The notes beneath the pieces were generated by a model that was given only the letters and a program-made list of their open reading frames with translations, was not told where the DNA came from and made no database searches. Source: Pseudoalteromonas shioyasakiensis (lineage in GTDB: Bacteria > Pseudomonadota > Gammaproteobacteria > Enterobacterales > Alteromonadaceae). Taken from it: DNA of 64,000 nucleotides. Made by a program: the position numbers and the translations under genes. The stretch spans positions 32,976-96,975 of the forward strand of contig NZ_LRUE01000025.1 of NCBI RefSeq assembly GCF_001550135.1, given 5' to 3'. Positions 8,968 to 18,525 of the stretch are shown in pieces. Position 1 is the first letter of the stretch. Each line of letters opens with the position of its first letter.

Positions 8968-11634
8968 TTAGAACTTAAATTTGAAACCTGCATAGTACAG
9001 ACGACCAACTTGACTATAAAGAGTGTCGTCGTAGTCTAATTCAGAGTTCAATACTGGATCTTTATCAGCTAAGTTATTAACACCTAGTGTTAGATCAAGG
9101 TTCCAAGGCGTTGCGTAAGTATAGTTAATATCGATAATGTTATACGAAGATAACTCACCAACTGCTTTGAACTTAGTACCTTCATCATTTGCATCTTCAG
9201 TTTCTTCAGCTGTTGAGGCAATGTGGTTCCAGTTTACGTTTAACATGTGAGCTTCGATATCCCATGTTAAGCCCCAGCTGATTCTTCTTTCTGGTAAACC
9301 AGCACGGCCAATTTTATCAACGTTAGGGTAACCGATGATATCTGGCTCTTCATAGCTAAGTACTTCTGACCAAGCAAACTTAGAGCGAAGTAGACCTGCG
9401 CCACCTAAGTCAAATACTGCGTTAAGTTTGAAATCTAAGCCATCTGTAGAGAAACCAGGAATGTTAGCCATTGGTGCAGTAACAAGTAACGAACGACCCG
9501 TTGGATTACCACCACGGTCTACAGATACTTGGTCATAACCAGCAGCGTTATCATTTGGATCTTCAGGGTCACCTAGAAGACCAGCTAACTCAAGGTCAAA
9601 TACGTCTTGTGTAGATAACGAGCTAACTTGGTTAGTGATTTCGATATCATAGTAATCAACTGACATATCGATATTATCAGTGATGTTATAAACCATACCG
9701 AAACTTACACTTTCTGATTCTTCAGGTTTTAATGAATCAGTACCGATGAAGTAAGTTGTATGTTGTTGTGTACGACAATCAGAACGTGATGTACCTGCTG
9801 ATGTACATACCACAACATCTTTAGCTGATGAAGCTGACTCTTGTGGTGCTTTATATAGATCTTCCAGCGTTGGAGCACGGAAACCTTCACCCCAAGCAGC
9901 ACGTAAAACTAACTCATCAAATGGCTGGTATTTAAGTGAAACTTTAGGAACAAATGATGAACCTACATCGCTGTAATCATCATATCGAGCAGCTAAGTTT
10001 AACTCTAATGTGTCTACTACAGGGATTAACATTTCAGCAAAAACAGCTGATTCTGTACGGTCACCTGCCGCTGAACCACCAGCAGTACCAATGATGTTTT
10101 TCGCTTCGTTTTGAGCTTCCGCTTGGTCAAAGTAATCAGTTTCACGGTAGCTAGCACCAACATATAGGCCTAGTTCACCTGCAGGTAAAGTAGCTAACTC
10201 ATTAAAGCTTACGCCTGCAGTTACTTCACGTAATGTACTACCAGAACGACGGTTACTATTTGCGGCGATATTAGCTAATTGAGTAGCATACGCAGATTGA
10301 TCTGGGTCACGTGGATCCCAACCATCAATGATCGCATTTTCTACGCTTGGGCGATGAACATAGCCTTGACCCCACTCGTTCATTTCATAACGGTTGTAGT
10401 GTGCATCTACATGCCAATCAAACACTTCACCCATACCATTTAGAGATGCACTCCAATCAGCCATGTTGCTAACTTGCCAAGTGTCACGTGAAGTACCTAC
10501 GTTATTAAAGCGGTAATAACCACGGTCGCCTTCATTAACAGCCATTAAGCCTTTTTCTGTGTCTTCAGCAAGCGCAATAGGGAATGTAAACCAGCCTGCT
10601 GCAGGTGCGAAACGACCAAAGCTTTCATTACGCGAATGTAATGAGCGGAAGTTAAAGATTAAATCATCATTGATGTCATAATCAAAGTTAACAAATACTG
10701 AGTCACGCTTTGTTGAAGCAGCGTCAGCAGCAACAGCAGTATAATCATAGTGACAGCCGTCGTCAGCAGGGAAATCTGGTGCATCATTATGATAAGCAAA
10801 TGAATCACCGTACTGCGAACAGTCTTGACCAGTGATCATTGGGTTAAACTCAAATGTTTGCATATCTAGAATGTTACGGCCATACCAGCTTTGACCTGTT
10901 GTACCAGCGAATGTACCTGAACCATCGTCTGTTGCACGTGAGAACCAACGATCACGAGCAAAAATAATATCACGCTCATCATGCTCATAGCTGAATACTA
11001 GGTTAGAGTTTTCTGATTTAAGACCTGTGATAATTGAGAATGATGACTCATCACCACCGCCATCACGGCTCGGAGTACCCATACGACCCTGAACTTGAAC
11101 ACCTTCAAAATCTTTTCTTAAAATAATGTTAACTACACCGGCGATCGCATCAGAACCATATACCGCAGATGCGCCATCACCCATAACTTCAATGCGCTCT
11201 ACAGCAGCAAAAGGAATGGTATTTAAGTCAGCTGCACCACCACCCATAACAGGTGAACCTGGCATTTTCTTACCGTTAATTAAAACAAGTGTTCTTGAAG
11301 AACCTAAACCACGTAAGTTTACTGTTGCCTGACTTTGCGCAGTACTACCTGATGATGGTTGAATCGAACCAAATGAGTTAAATGTTGAACGGTTTAATAC
11401 GTCTGCAACACTTAATTGACCTGAATTATCTAAAGATGCACGGTCGATTACAACAACAGGGTTTGCACCCTCAATGTCAGTTCGTTTAATACGTGAACCT
11501 GTAACTTCGATTCGCTCAACTTTTTCTACACCTTCTTCTTCAGCAGCAAAAGACGAAGCTGAAAATGCAGCAGTTGACGCTGCACCAAAAGCAATCGCTA
11601 AGCGAACTGCTTTTGAAACTTGATTATTTAACAT
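8968..11634 (-). CDS. TonB-dependent outer-membrane receptor, copy 1 (next to S9 peptidase)
   Basis: An 888-residue receptor from the chosen start. The leader is MLNNQVSKAVRLAIAFGAAS with cleavage near SFAA, followed by VERIEVTGSRIKRTDIEG. The plug is about residues 50-170 (LNRSTFNSFGS, VNLRGLGSSRTLVLINGK, VYGSDAIAGVVNIILR). A large beta-barrel ends in an aromatic C-terminus (YAGFKFKF). A longer frame from 11658 exists, but AGGGAG lies six bases before the ATG at 11634, and the other two receptors in this window start at the same motif, so 11634 is chosen. The substrate is unknown; the adjacent secreted peptidase suggests peptides. Own terminator downstream. Confidence 0.9.
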   Translation of the reverse strand: MLNNQVSKAVRLAIAFGAASTAAFSASSFAAEEEGVEKVERIEVTGSRIKRTDIEGANPVVVIDRASLDNSGQLSVADVLNRSTFNSFGSIQPSSGSTAQSQATVNLRGLGSSRTLVLINGKKMPGSPVMGGGAADLNTIPFAAVERIEVMGDGASAVYGSDAIAGVVNIILRKDFEGVQVQGRMGTPSRDGGGDESSFSIITGLKSENSNLVFSYEHDERDIIFARDRWFSRATDDGSGTFAGTTGQSWYGRNILDMQTFEFNPMITGQDCSQYGDSFAYHNDAPDFPADDGCHYDYTAVAADAASTKRDSVFVNFDYDINDDLIFNFRSLHSRNESFGRFAPAAGWFTFPIALAEDTEKGLMAVNEGDRGYYRFNNVGTSRDTWQVSNMADWSASLNGMGEVFDWHVDAHYNRYEMNEWGQGYVHRPSVENAIIDGWDPRDPDQSAYATQLANIAANSNRRSGSTLREVTAGVSFNELATLPAGELGLYVGASYRETDYFDQAEAQNEAKNIIGTAGGSAAGDRTESAVFAEMLIPVVDTLELNLAARYDDYSDVGSSFVPKVSLKYQPFDELVLRAAWGEGFRAPTLEDLYKAPQESASSAKDVVVCTSAGTSRSDCRTQQHTTYFIGTDSLKPEESESVSFGMVYNITDNIDMSVDYYDIEITNQVSSLSTQDVFDLELAGLLGDPEDPNDNAAGYDQVSVDRGGNPTGRSLLVTAPMANIPGFSTDGLDFKLNAVFDLGGAGLLRSKFAWSEVLSYEEPDIIGYPNVDKIGRAGLPERRISWGLTWDIEAHMLNVNWNHIASTAEETEDANDEGTKFKAVGELSSYNIIDINYTYATPWNLDLTLGVNNLADKDPVLNSELDYDDTLYSQVGRLYYAGFKFKF

Positions 11635-11639
11635 TTGAT

Positions 11640-11666
11640 TCTCCCTGGTCATATCCATGTTATGAC
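11640..11666 (-). promoter_or_regulatory. 5' UTR hairpin plus ribosome binding site of receptor copy 1
   Basis: In the mRNA a 6-bp stem (GTCATA/TATGAC, 7-base loop) ends immediately before the ribosome binding site AGGGAG, which stands six bases from the ATG. The receptors at 16646 and 26136 have hairpins of different sequence at almost the same place before the identical CCAGGGAGAATCAA. Confidence 0.5.
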
Positions 11667-11684
11667 TTTATTAATTTATTTTAC

Positions 11685-11715
11685 CCCTTAAAAAGGTACT
11701 AGTACCCCATAAGGG
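11685..11715. promoter_or_regulatory. Nested palindrome upstream of receptor copy 1
   Basis: A perfect 12-bp palindrome (GGTACTAGTACC, 11695-11706) sits inside a second inverted pair, CCCTTA (11685-11690) and TAAGGG (11710-11715), with nearly the same centre. It lies 50-80 bases before the start codon, where it could be an operator or a 5' UTR hairpin. Confidence 0.4.
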
Positions 11716-11862
11716 AATTAAATACTAATATTAGGGACAACTTTTGGTCAACAGTTTTTTAACCATTGTTTTTCAATGTAAATTTTAAGTTTCAAGTGTA
11801 TATAAGATTAAAGAAAAATTTGATTACATATATTTCACATTAGTTTATATATTCGAAACAAT

Positions 11863-11907
11863 AAAAAAACCCAGAACAAGGTTCGAGCCTTAATTTCTGG
11901 GTTTTTT
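11863..11907. terminator. Bidirectional intrinsic terminator after the S9 peptidase gene
   Basis: AAAAAACCCAGAA and TTCTGGGTTTTTT arms form a 13-bp stem with a roughly 18-base loop. A run of T follows on the minus strand. It lies 20 bases after the peptidase stop and upstream of the receptor promoter region. Confidence 0.8.
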
Positions 11908-11926
11908 ATATTTTTTTGATAATTTA

Positions 11927-13867
11927 TTATTTCAAATATCTAGCCAAAAAATTTTCCATTTTTGTGTAAAGCTCAACTTTATTTTCTTGCTTCTGAAAGC
12001 CATGACCTTCATTTTCTTTCATTATCCATTCATCATCTGACAAAATTACTCCTTTTTTTGCCAGTGCATCACGTAAATCAGTTGCGTGTTGCTTAACTAC
12101 GCGCGGGTCTTTCGCACCTTGCACTATCATTAGTGGCGCTTTAATTTTATCAACATGTTGCAACGGTGACATTCGTTTCATTAGGGCTTCATCAGATGGA
12201 TCACCAATCTGCATTTCAAGCACTTCACGTTGTGACTCCCAATGCTTTGGTAATGTATCAAATAATAAAGACACATCTGTTACGCCAACGTAATCTATTC
12301 CGCATTTATAAAGTTCAGGTGTAAACGCAAGGCCTGCTACTGTGGCATAGCCACCGTAACTCGCGCCATAAATACAGACCTTATTCGCATCTGCGATACC
12401 TTCTGAAACCAAATATTTAACGGTATCTGTAATATCATTTTGCATTTCAGCGCCCCATTTACCACCATAGCCCGCTTGCTGGAATTTGCGACCATAACCG
12501 CCAGACCCCCTAAAGTTAACTTGGACTGTGGCATAGCCTCTACTTGCAAAAAACTGGGCTTCAGGATTGAATCCCCAATAATCTCGAATTCCAAAGGGAC
12601 CACCATGTGGATTTACGATAAGAGGTAGCTGTTTACCCGACGAGTTTTTAGGAATTGTGATATAACCATTTAATGTTAAACCATCTCTACTTTTGAATTC
12701 GATAGGCTGCATCGGCGACATCGCTTTAGGATCTATCCATGACATTGGGCTTAATAATGCTTTTAAGCTATTGTCATTTTTATTGAATAAATAATATTGG
12801 CCGGGATCAGTGTCACTCGCTGCATAGACAATATTGAGCACTTCATCATCAGAGCGACTGGTAATTGTCACAACTTTATCGGGAAATGTCTGCTTTAATG
12901 AGGTCATCATTTTTGCAGTCTGTTCATCGAAGTATACTTCTTCAGGGTATTTGTCATAAAAACTAATTGAAGTAAGCTTTTTACGCTTTCTCGAAAAGCT
13001 AAGCGATGTAACATCAACGTTATCATGGGCAAAAATTTGTTCGCCTAACTTATTCGTTTCTGGATCGAAATAAAAAACAGCTTTGGTATCACGACCTAAA
13101 TCAGAAGCGACGAACAACCTTTTATTATCGAAATCAAATGCCAATGGTTCAATATTTGCTTCTTCGGCATTGTACTCTCGTAATACTCTGAATTTTTCTT
13201 CGCCTTTTCCTTTATATAGTAAAGTACCTTTTAAACCTTCAATCGTTAAAGCGCCACGTACCTCACCATCATGATCAAGCATCCACCCCTGAACGTTACC
13301 AGGGTTCTTTGCAAGTAAGTCCATCTTGTAATTACGTTCGTGTTTACGATCCCAACGGCTGTCGATTGGCAGTTTATATAAATCTGGAGCAACAATGTTT
13401 CGGCCGTTATATTGCACCAGAATATGCTTCGGATCATCTGGTAATAAATGCACAACTGATGCAGAGCGGATACCTGATGCGCCAACTTTTGATCCGACTA
13501 ACTGCACGACCTTCGCACGTTTCTTATGGGCATCAATTGTATAAATACTGAATGCTTCATTACCATTACTGTCTAGTGTAAAAATAATGTCATCATTATT
13601 CGCCCAAGAGAAACTATTGATATCTTGCTCATCAAACTTTGTTATTGGCCTCGCATTTTTAAAGCCATCAACTTCCATTACAACAATATTTCTACGCTCG
13701 TTAATTGGCGATAAAACCGCAAGATACTTACCATTTGGAGAAAGTTGCAAATTAGAAAATTTAGGTGTTTTAAAGAAGTCCTCAATTGGGATGTCTTGCG
13801 TTTTGGAGCCGACACTCATAGATAAACTGAGCAAACTACTCAAAAGTAAAAACCATATTATTTTCAT
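11927..13867 (-). CDS. Secreted S9-family (prolyl oligopeptidase-like) serine peptidase
   Basis: A 646-residue protein with a signal peptide (about 1-21). An N-terminal beta-propeller region (about 30-380) contains WD-like repeats (LQLSPNGKYLAVLSP). The C-terminal alpha/beta-hydrolase has the nucleophile elbow GASYGGY (Ser about 503), Asp about 587 (GAKDPRV) and His about 622 (NEGHGF), a complete triad in the order of the DPP-IV/acylaminoacyl peptidase group. GGPFGIRDYWGFNPEAQFFA is the typical oxyanion region. It is probably periplasmic and trims oligopeptides. It sits between two TonB-dependent receptor genes on the same strand, suggesting a peptide-use locus. GGGA before the ATG supports the start. 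Confidence 0.9.
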   Translation of the reverse strand: MKIIWFLLLSSLLSLSMSVGSKTQDIPIEDFFKTPKFSNLQLSPNGKYLAVLSPINERRNIVVMEVDGFKNARPITKFDEQDINSFSWANNDDIIFTLDSNGNEAFSIYTIDAHKKRAKVVQLVGSKVGASGIRSASVVHLLPDDPKHILVQYNGRNIVAPDLYKLPIDSRWDRKHERNYKMDLLAKNPGNVQGWMLDHDGEVRGALTIEGLKGTLLYKGKGEEKFRVLREYNAEEANIEPLAFDFDNKRLFVASDLGRDTKAVFYFDPETNKLGEQIFAHDNVDVTSLSFSRKRKKLTSISFYDKYPEEVYFDEQTAKMMTSLKQTFPDKVVTITSRSDDEVLNIVYAASDTDPGQYYLFNKNDNSLKALLSPMSWIDPKAMSPMQPIEFKSRDGLTLNGYITIPKNSSGKQLPLIVNPHGGPFGIRDYWGFNPEAQFFASRGYATVQVNFRGSGGYGRKFQQAGYGGKWGAEMQNDITDTVKYLVSEGIADANKVCIYGASYGGYATVAGLAFTPELYKCGIDYVGVTDVSLLFDTLPKHWESQREVLEMQIGDPSDEALMKRMSPLQHVDKIKAPLMIVQGAKDPRVVKQHATDLRDALAKKGVILSDDEWIMKENEGHGFQKQENKVELYTKMENFLARYLK

Positions 13868-13933
13868 TTTAATATTCCCTTTAATTATGACGATAAATGT
13901 TTGGGTTATTTATAACTTAGTACTTTACATAAA

Positions 13934-13957
13934 AAAACCCTGCTACAGCAGGGTTTT
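13934..13957. terminator. Bidirectional intrinsic terminator after receptor copy 2
   Basis: AAAACCCTGCT and AGCAGGGTTTT arms with a two-base loop, flanked by A and T runs, stand 25 bases after the stop codon of the second receptor. Sequence and spacing resemble the terminator at 8915-8944. Confidence 0.8.
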
Positions 13958-13982
13958 AAGAGCTTATACTAATTATTTTAGC

Positions 13983-16646
13983 TTAGAATTTTTGTTCTAA
14001 ACGAAGGTACATTGAACGACCTGTTTGATCGTATAATGACCAGCTTGAATCACGGTAATCACGGAAGCCGTCATACCAAGAAGGTGCTTTCTTATCAAAT
14101 ACGTTGTTAACACCTACAGAAATTTTAGTATTTGTTGGTGCAGTGTATGTGAACTGAGCATTATGCTTGAAGTATGAAGGAACGTCAGCAAGGTAATCAA
14201 CACCCCACTCTTCGTTACCTGACTCTTGAGCGCCTACGTAGAACATAGTCCAAGAAGCACTGTAATCTTCATAAGAATAGCTAACACCTAAATCAGCTTT
14301 CCAATCTGGGTAATCTTGAAGACCAGCATAATCAAACGGTTCTGCATCTTTGTCAGCTTTCTCTTCAAATTCCATAACTTTTGAAACGTTTAGCATTACG
14401 CCAAAGTCACCGAAGCTAGTTTCATGCTTGTAGCGAGTTGAGAAATCGAAACCAGACGTTTGTAGTGATGCTTTATTGATATAACCTGTGTAGATGTAAT
14501 CAATTTGGCCAGTACCATTAGCACGGTCGATAGCATCTGGTGTAGAACCTAAACCACCTTCTTCTTGTTCAATACGTAGAAGTTCAGTTGTGCTTACGTC
14601 ATCGATACGGTTTTCGTAGCTGATATCGTAGTAAGTTAATTCTACTGCTAAGCCATCAACGATATCCCATACGAAACCAAGCGTCGTAGAGTCACCCGTT
14701 TCTTCAGTAAGGTTTGCATTACCACCGAACCATGTCGCTACTTGCTCACCAGCGTCAGAACAATAACCTTCTAATGATTGACCAGGGTTAGCATCACACC
14801 ATGCTGTATCACGAACAGTTGGGAAGCTTAATGCATAAGACTGGAACATTTCGCCCATGTTAGGAGCACGGAAAGACTCACCCCAAGAACCACGGATTAA
14901 TAATGTGTCAGTTGGGCGCCAAGTAACACCTACTTTTGGAACAACCTTATCAAATGTAGTGCTCTTTTCACCAAGGTTAGTCATACCTGACTGTTCGTAT
15001 TTCTCATAACGACCAGCAACAGTTACATCAATTTCGTAAGGTAAGCTTGCTTGAATTTCCATGTATGCAGCAGTACGGTCACGAGTTGCATATACGTCAT
15101 CGCCGCCTGAACCGCCTGAGATGAAACCATTTGCAGACTCAGGATCAGATACTTGAGTGAAATCAATTTCTTCAAATTCTGCACCAACAACACCAGCAAT
15201 AACGAAATCACCGTTATCAACGAATGTAGTAGATACTAAACCATCAATTTGTTGGCTTTCGTAACGACCTTCATAAGTACCTGTATGCGCTGCATATTGG
15301 TATAAGTCTGTAAGTTGAGTATTCCACTCTTCGTAGCTCATGCCAGTAGTGTTAAGAATATCATATTCACCAGAGTCAATTGCGCTTTGTAACATTACGT
15401 CATTAACTAGGTTGCTACCAAAAACATTTGTTTTAGAGATGCTGTTTTGATAGTTGATTTCCCAATCAAAACCATTACCAATATCAGTGAAGCCTTCAAG
15501 ACCTAATACGATGTCTGTAGTTACAACTTCTGTTTTTGTATCACGGTTACCAATTGGCACAGAACGCATGTAAAGACGGATATCTTCATCTTCTGGGTTA
15601 TATTGGTTGTCAGCATCCATCCAAACTGCACCGGTAGATACTGGCGTACCTGCGTAACGAGAGTTTGTTTCGTTGAAACTTGCCATTGCACGACCAACAA
15701 AGCGAATGTTGTCAGTCAATTCATAGTTAAAGTTAGTTAAGAATGAGTTGTTTTCTACGTCTGGGTAGAATTTTGTAACGTTACCGTAATTGTATAAACA
15801 ACCACCAACGCCGTTCTCATCCATAGAATTTACGACGTCAGCTGTTTGGTCACAAAGCTCAGGGTTAGAGATATAGCTACCCGCACCACCGATTCGGTAG
15901 TTTGGAACATGGCTATAACCGCTGTACGCACCGTAAGTTGGATCGTCCATCGCCCAAATTTCTTTGTCGAAGATTGCATTGTCACGTGAGTTTTCATACG
16001 TGAAGATGATGTTACCTTTTTCAGATGTGTAACCTGAAGTAATTGAGAAAGTTTTGCTTTCGCCACCTTCAACTTTAGGTACTTCGTAATCGTATTTTAC
16101 GCTAACGCCATCAAAGTCTTTTTTAGTGATGATATTGATTACACCAGCAACTGCAGATGAACCATAAACAGCTGATGCGCCATCGCGAAGAATTTCAACA
16201 CGCTCAACAACAGCCATTGGGATGATTGATGTATCAGCCGATGAACCAGAAGATGAACTTGTACCAGGCATACGACGACCATCTAATAATACAAGTGTCG
16301 CGTCAGAGCCAAGGCCACGTAAGTTAATGTTAGAAGAAGCTGCACCACCAGCACCGTAACCAGATACACCTTTCCAAGAACCGAAAGAGTTAGAAGCAAG
16401 GTTATTTAAAACGTCAGCAACTGTAGGCTCACCTGAAAGGCTGATTTCTGCCGCTGATAAAACGGTAACTGGAGAGCTGTTCTCAAGATCTACCTGCTTG
16501 ATACGTGAACCAGTAACTTGGATACGCTCAACTTTTTCTGCGTTTTCTTCATCTGCAGCAAATGTGCTTGCAGAAAATGCAGCTGTAGAAGCTGCGCCAA
16601 AAGCGATCGCTAAGCGAACAGCTTTTGAAACTTTATTATTTAACAT
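13983..16646 (-). CDS. TonB-dependent outer-membrane receptor, copy 2
   Basis: An 887-residue receptor with leader MLNNKVSKAVRLAIAFGAAS and cleavage near TFAA, then VERIQVTGSRIKQVDLEN. The plug contains VNLRGLGSDATLVLLDGRR-like segments (INLRGLGSD, VYGSSAVAGVINIITKK). A long barrel ends in MYLRLEQKF. It is clearly paralogous to the first receptor in leader and plug but diverges in the barrel, so the substrate probably differs. The start is fixed by AGGGAG six bases before ATG. It is transcribed toward the S9 peptidase but separated from it by a terminator. It is divergent from the DUF547 gene over a 640-bp region with a strong palindrome. Confidence 0.9.
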   Translation of the reverse strand: MLNNKVSKAVRLAIAFGAASTAAFSASTFAADEENAEKVERIQVTGSRIKQVDLENSSPVTVLSAAEISLSGEPTVADVLNNLASNSFGSWKGVSGYGAGGAASSNINLRGLGSDATLVLLDGRRMPGTSSSSGSSADTSIIPMAVVERVEILRDGASAVYGSSAVAGVINIITKKDFDGVSVKYDYEVPKVEGGESKTFSITSGYTSEKGNIIFTYENSRDNAIFDKEIWAMDDPTYGAYSGYSHVPNYRIGGAGSYISNPELCDQTADVVNSMDENGVGGCLYNYGNVTKFYPDVENNSFLTNFNYELTDNIRFVGRAMASFNETNSRYAGTPVSTGAVWMDADNQYNPEDEDIRLYMRSVPIGNRDTKTEVVTTDIVLGLEGFTDIGNGFDWEINYQNSISKTNVFGSNLVNDVMLQSAIDSGEYDILNTTGMSYEEWNTQLTDLYQYAAHTGTYEGRYESQQIDGLVSTTFVDNGDFVIAGVVGAEFEEIDFTQVSDPESANGFISGGSGGDDVYATRDRTAAYMEIQASLPYEIDVTVAGRYEKYEQSGMTNLGEKSTTFDKVVPKVGVTWRPTDTLLIRGSWGESFRAPNMGEMFQSYALSFPTVRDTAWCDANPGQSLEGYCSDAGEQVATWFGGNANLTEETGDSTTLGFVWDIVDGLAVELTYYDISYENRIDDVSTTELLRIEQEEGGLGSTPDAIDRANGTGQIDYIYTGYINKASLQTSGFDFSTRYKHETSFGDFGVMLNVSKVMEFEEKADKDAEPFDYAGLQDYPDWKADLGVSYSYEDYSASWTMFYVGAQESGNEEWGVDYLADVPSYFKHNAQFTYTAPTNTKISVGVNNVFDKKAPSWYDGFRDYRDSSWSLYDQTGRSMYLRLEQKF

Positions 16647-16650
16647 TTGA

Positions 16651-16676
16651 TTCTCCCTGGACCATGTTATTCATGG
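16651..16676 (-). promoter_or_regulatory. 5' UTR hairpin plus ribosome binding site of receptor copy 2
   Basis: A 5-bp stem CCATG/CATGG with a 5-base loop (16662-16676) ends two bases before CCAGGGAG, the ribosome binding site of the receptor. Position matches the hairpins of the other two receptors; the stem sequence does not. Confidence 0.5.
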
Positions 16677-17107
16677 AATATTTATAGTTATTCAAAAAAA
16701 ATGCATATTAGGCAGTAATTTTGAGCTTTGATAATAATACTCGCCACTCTTAAAGGTCAACACTTCGCTAACTCAAAAGTTCAATTTTTAACAATAAATA
16801 AAACACTAACCAAAATAATAAAACATAATTAACACCTTCAAACCCCTTTAAATACAATAGACACAGCAACATTTACAACAGGTTACAAAGATCAAAAAGA
16901 ATTTAATTTTTTAGTATTAATATGGGTACTAAAGCAAAACCCGCCAATAATTGCAATTTACACAACAAAATCCAGTGCTGATAAATGGCATTTTTTATCT
17001 TTAAAAATAAAAAAATAAAATTTTAAGACCTTACAATTAAGATGAAACCACAATAAACATGGTCAAAATGATTGATACATGTAGAAAAAGGACAAAATGA
17101 TGCAAAA

Positions 17108-17133
17108 GTTAATAGAATGAACATTCTATTAAC
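17108..17133. promoter_or_regulatory. 26-bp perfect inverted repeat, operator-like
   Basis: Two perfect 12-base arms (GTTAATAGAATG and its complement) are separated by two bases. It lies 153 bp before the DUF547 start and about 460 bp before the receptor start. Perfect symmetry of this length without a T-run suggests a dimeric regulator binding site more than a terminator. Confidence 0.45.
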
Positions 17134-17286
17134 TAGCAATAACTAACGAAAAGTGTAGAAAAACATTTAACCCCTTATATTTTCTGAAGATAAACAAGTA
17201 AAACTAGAACGAATTCGGTACATATAAACTTGAAAAAACTGTAACAATCACTGATAGTAAGATTGTTAAAACAACAAGGAAAAATC

Positions 17287-18462
17287 ATGTTTAAACAATT
17301 ATTACTAATTGCATTTACGTTTTGCTCACTTTCTTCGTATGCAAAAATAAATGAACTACCAGAAGAATTTTCAGACTTTAGCCTTAATCGAGATATTAAA
17401 ATTTCGTATGAGGACCTTGATAACTTACTTGAAATGACTGTTATCGACATGGGGATGTCAGACCGAAGCTCTCGCAAATCTCAATCCTCCATTGGCACCC
17501 GCATGAAATCGCACAGAAACAACGATACTGCGCTTGAAGCCAATCGTTTTTTCTTCGAAGGTGTTACTAAGTCTGAGATAAAGGATGGCTTTCACAAGAT
17601 TAGAGTTAGCTTGGAGAAGGTACCTAGCGAAGTGTCGCTGAATGATTTAAGCCTAGACGAGCAGTTAGCTTACTGGCTTAACCTATATAATACAGCCATG
17701 GTCGAAAAATTAATTGAACACTACCCTATTCGCGACACAGAAGACCTTCTATTTGGTGATGATTCGATTTTAGAAGATGAGTTTTTAACCGTTGCCGGTT
17801 ACAAACTTTCACTCAATGATATTCAACATAAAATTGTTTTTGAAAAATTTGGTAAAAAAAAGCCGATAGTTATGTATGGCTTTTATCAAGGTAACATTGG
17901 CAGCCCAAACCTTCGAGATGAAGCATATAAAGGTAGCAAGGTTTACCATCAACTTGTTGAAAATGGCGAGGAATTTGTAAACTCAAATAGAGGCATGCAA
18001 ATTAAGCGTAAAAATCGCCTTTATGTATCTAAATATTATGAGCAAGCCGAGTCTTTATTTTCAGATTTCGAAAGTGACTTACGTGAGCACTTAGAAGACT
18101 ACGCTGAAGGTCAAATGAAAAGCGATGTTAAATACGCCAAACGCTTCAAAGTTGATATCGAAGATTGGAGTATTACTGATTTGTATGGTACCGACCGTGA
18201 CTATGGCGGATCGGCATCAACTAACCCTGCAGCAATGCTTAATGCTGTAGTAAGCAACTCAGCTGTACCAATGGGCCCTGAAGGTAGTGGCGCGGGTATT
18301 GGGGCGGTTAATGTGAGTCATATTACAGATTCAATTATGATGCGCACCATGGATTTTGGTCGTTTTTCTCCTGAAATGTTAGAGAAAATCAAAAAACTTA
18401 ACTTAAAGCGCCAAGACAACAGTGGCTCTGTTGAGATTAAAGATCTTGATTCAAACAATTAA
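17287..18462 (+). CDS. Secreted DUF547 protein, first of a tandem pair
   Basis: A 391-residue protein with a signal peptide (MFKQLLLIAFTFCSLSSYA). The DUF547 core is in the middle (LAYWLNLYNTAMVEKLIEHYP, about 125-147), followed by the typical LSLNDIQHKIVFEKFGKKKP and IGSPNLRDEAY segments. The molecular function of DUF547 is not established. AAGGA six bases before ATG at 17287 makes this start better than the longer frame from 17263. The next gene encodes a close paralogue, with a terminator between. A Gly/Ala-rich insert near residues 310-345 is not shared with the paralogue. Confidence 0.82.
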   Translation: MFKQLLLIAFTFCSLSSYAKINELPEEFSDFSLNRDIKISYEDLDNLLEMTVIDMGMSDRSSRKSQSSIGTRMKSHRNNDTALEANRFFFEGVTKSEIKDGFHKIRVSLEKVPSEVSLNDLSLDEQLAYWLNLYNTAMVEKLIEHYPIRDTEDLLFGDDSILEDEFLTVAGYKLSLNDIQHKIVFEKFGKKKPIVMYGFYQGNIGSPNLRDEAYKGSKVYHQLVENGEEFVNSNRGMQIKRKNRLYVSKYYEQAESLFSDFESDLREHLEDYAEGQMKSDVKYAKRFKVDIEDWSITDLYGTDRDYGGSASTNPAAMLNAVVSNSAVPMGPEGSGAGIGAVNVSHITDSIMMRTMDFGRFSPEMLEKIKKLNLKRQDNSGSVEIKDLDSNN

Positions 18463-18470
18463 AATAAGAG

Positions 18471-18507
18471 GGCCACTCGTCAAAAGAATGTGACGGGTGG
18501 CTTTTTT
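18471..18507 (+). terminator. Intrinsic terminator between the two DUF547 genes
   Basis: GCCACTCGTCA and TGACGGGTGGC pair over 11 bp with one G-T pair and an 8-base loop, followed by six T. It lies 10 bases after the first stop. The longest frame of the next gene would start inside it, which argues for the later start at 18526. Confidence 0.85.
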
Positions 18508-18525
18508 ATGAACAGGGAGTTCGCT

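Larger units (their letters stand above)
16647..17286. other. Gene-free divergent control region, 640 bp
   Basis: Very AT-rich DNA between receptor copy 2 (leftward) and the first DUF547 gene (rightward). It must contain both promoters. It holds the receptor 5' UTR hairpin, the 26-bp palindrome at 17108-17133, and a smaller inverted pair AACAATC (17243-17249)/GATTGTT (17261-17267) just before the DUF547 ribosome binding site. Open frames here are short and lack ribosome binding sites. No RNA gene was recognised. Confidence 0.6.

Noticed and set aside
11635..11658. Longer receptor copy 1 starting MDMTREN
   Set aside because: The extension is the translated ribosome binding site and hairpin; the two paralogues start at MLNN with the same upstream block.
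13587..14000. 137-codon plus-strand frame antisense to the S9 peptidase start
   Set aside because: It crosses a promoter region and a terminator and ends in the receptor gene; the opposite-strand peptidase and receptor are clearly real.
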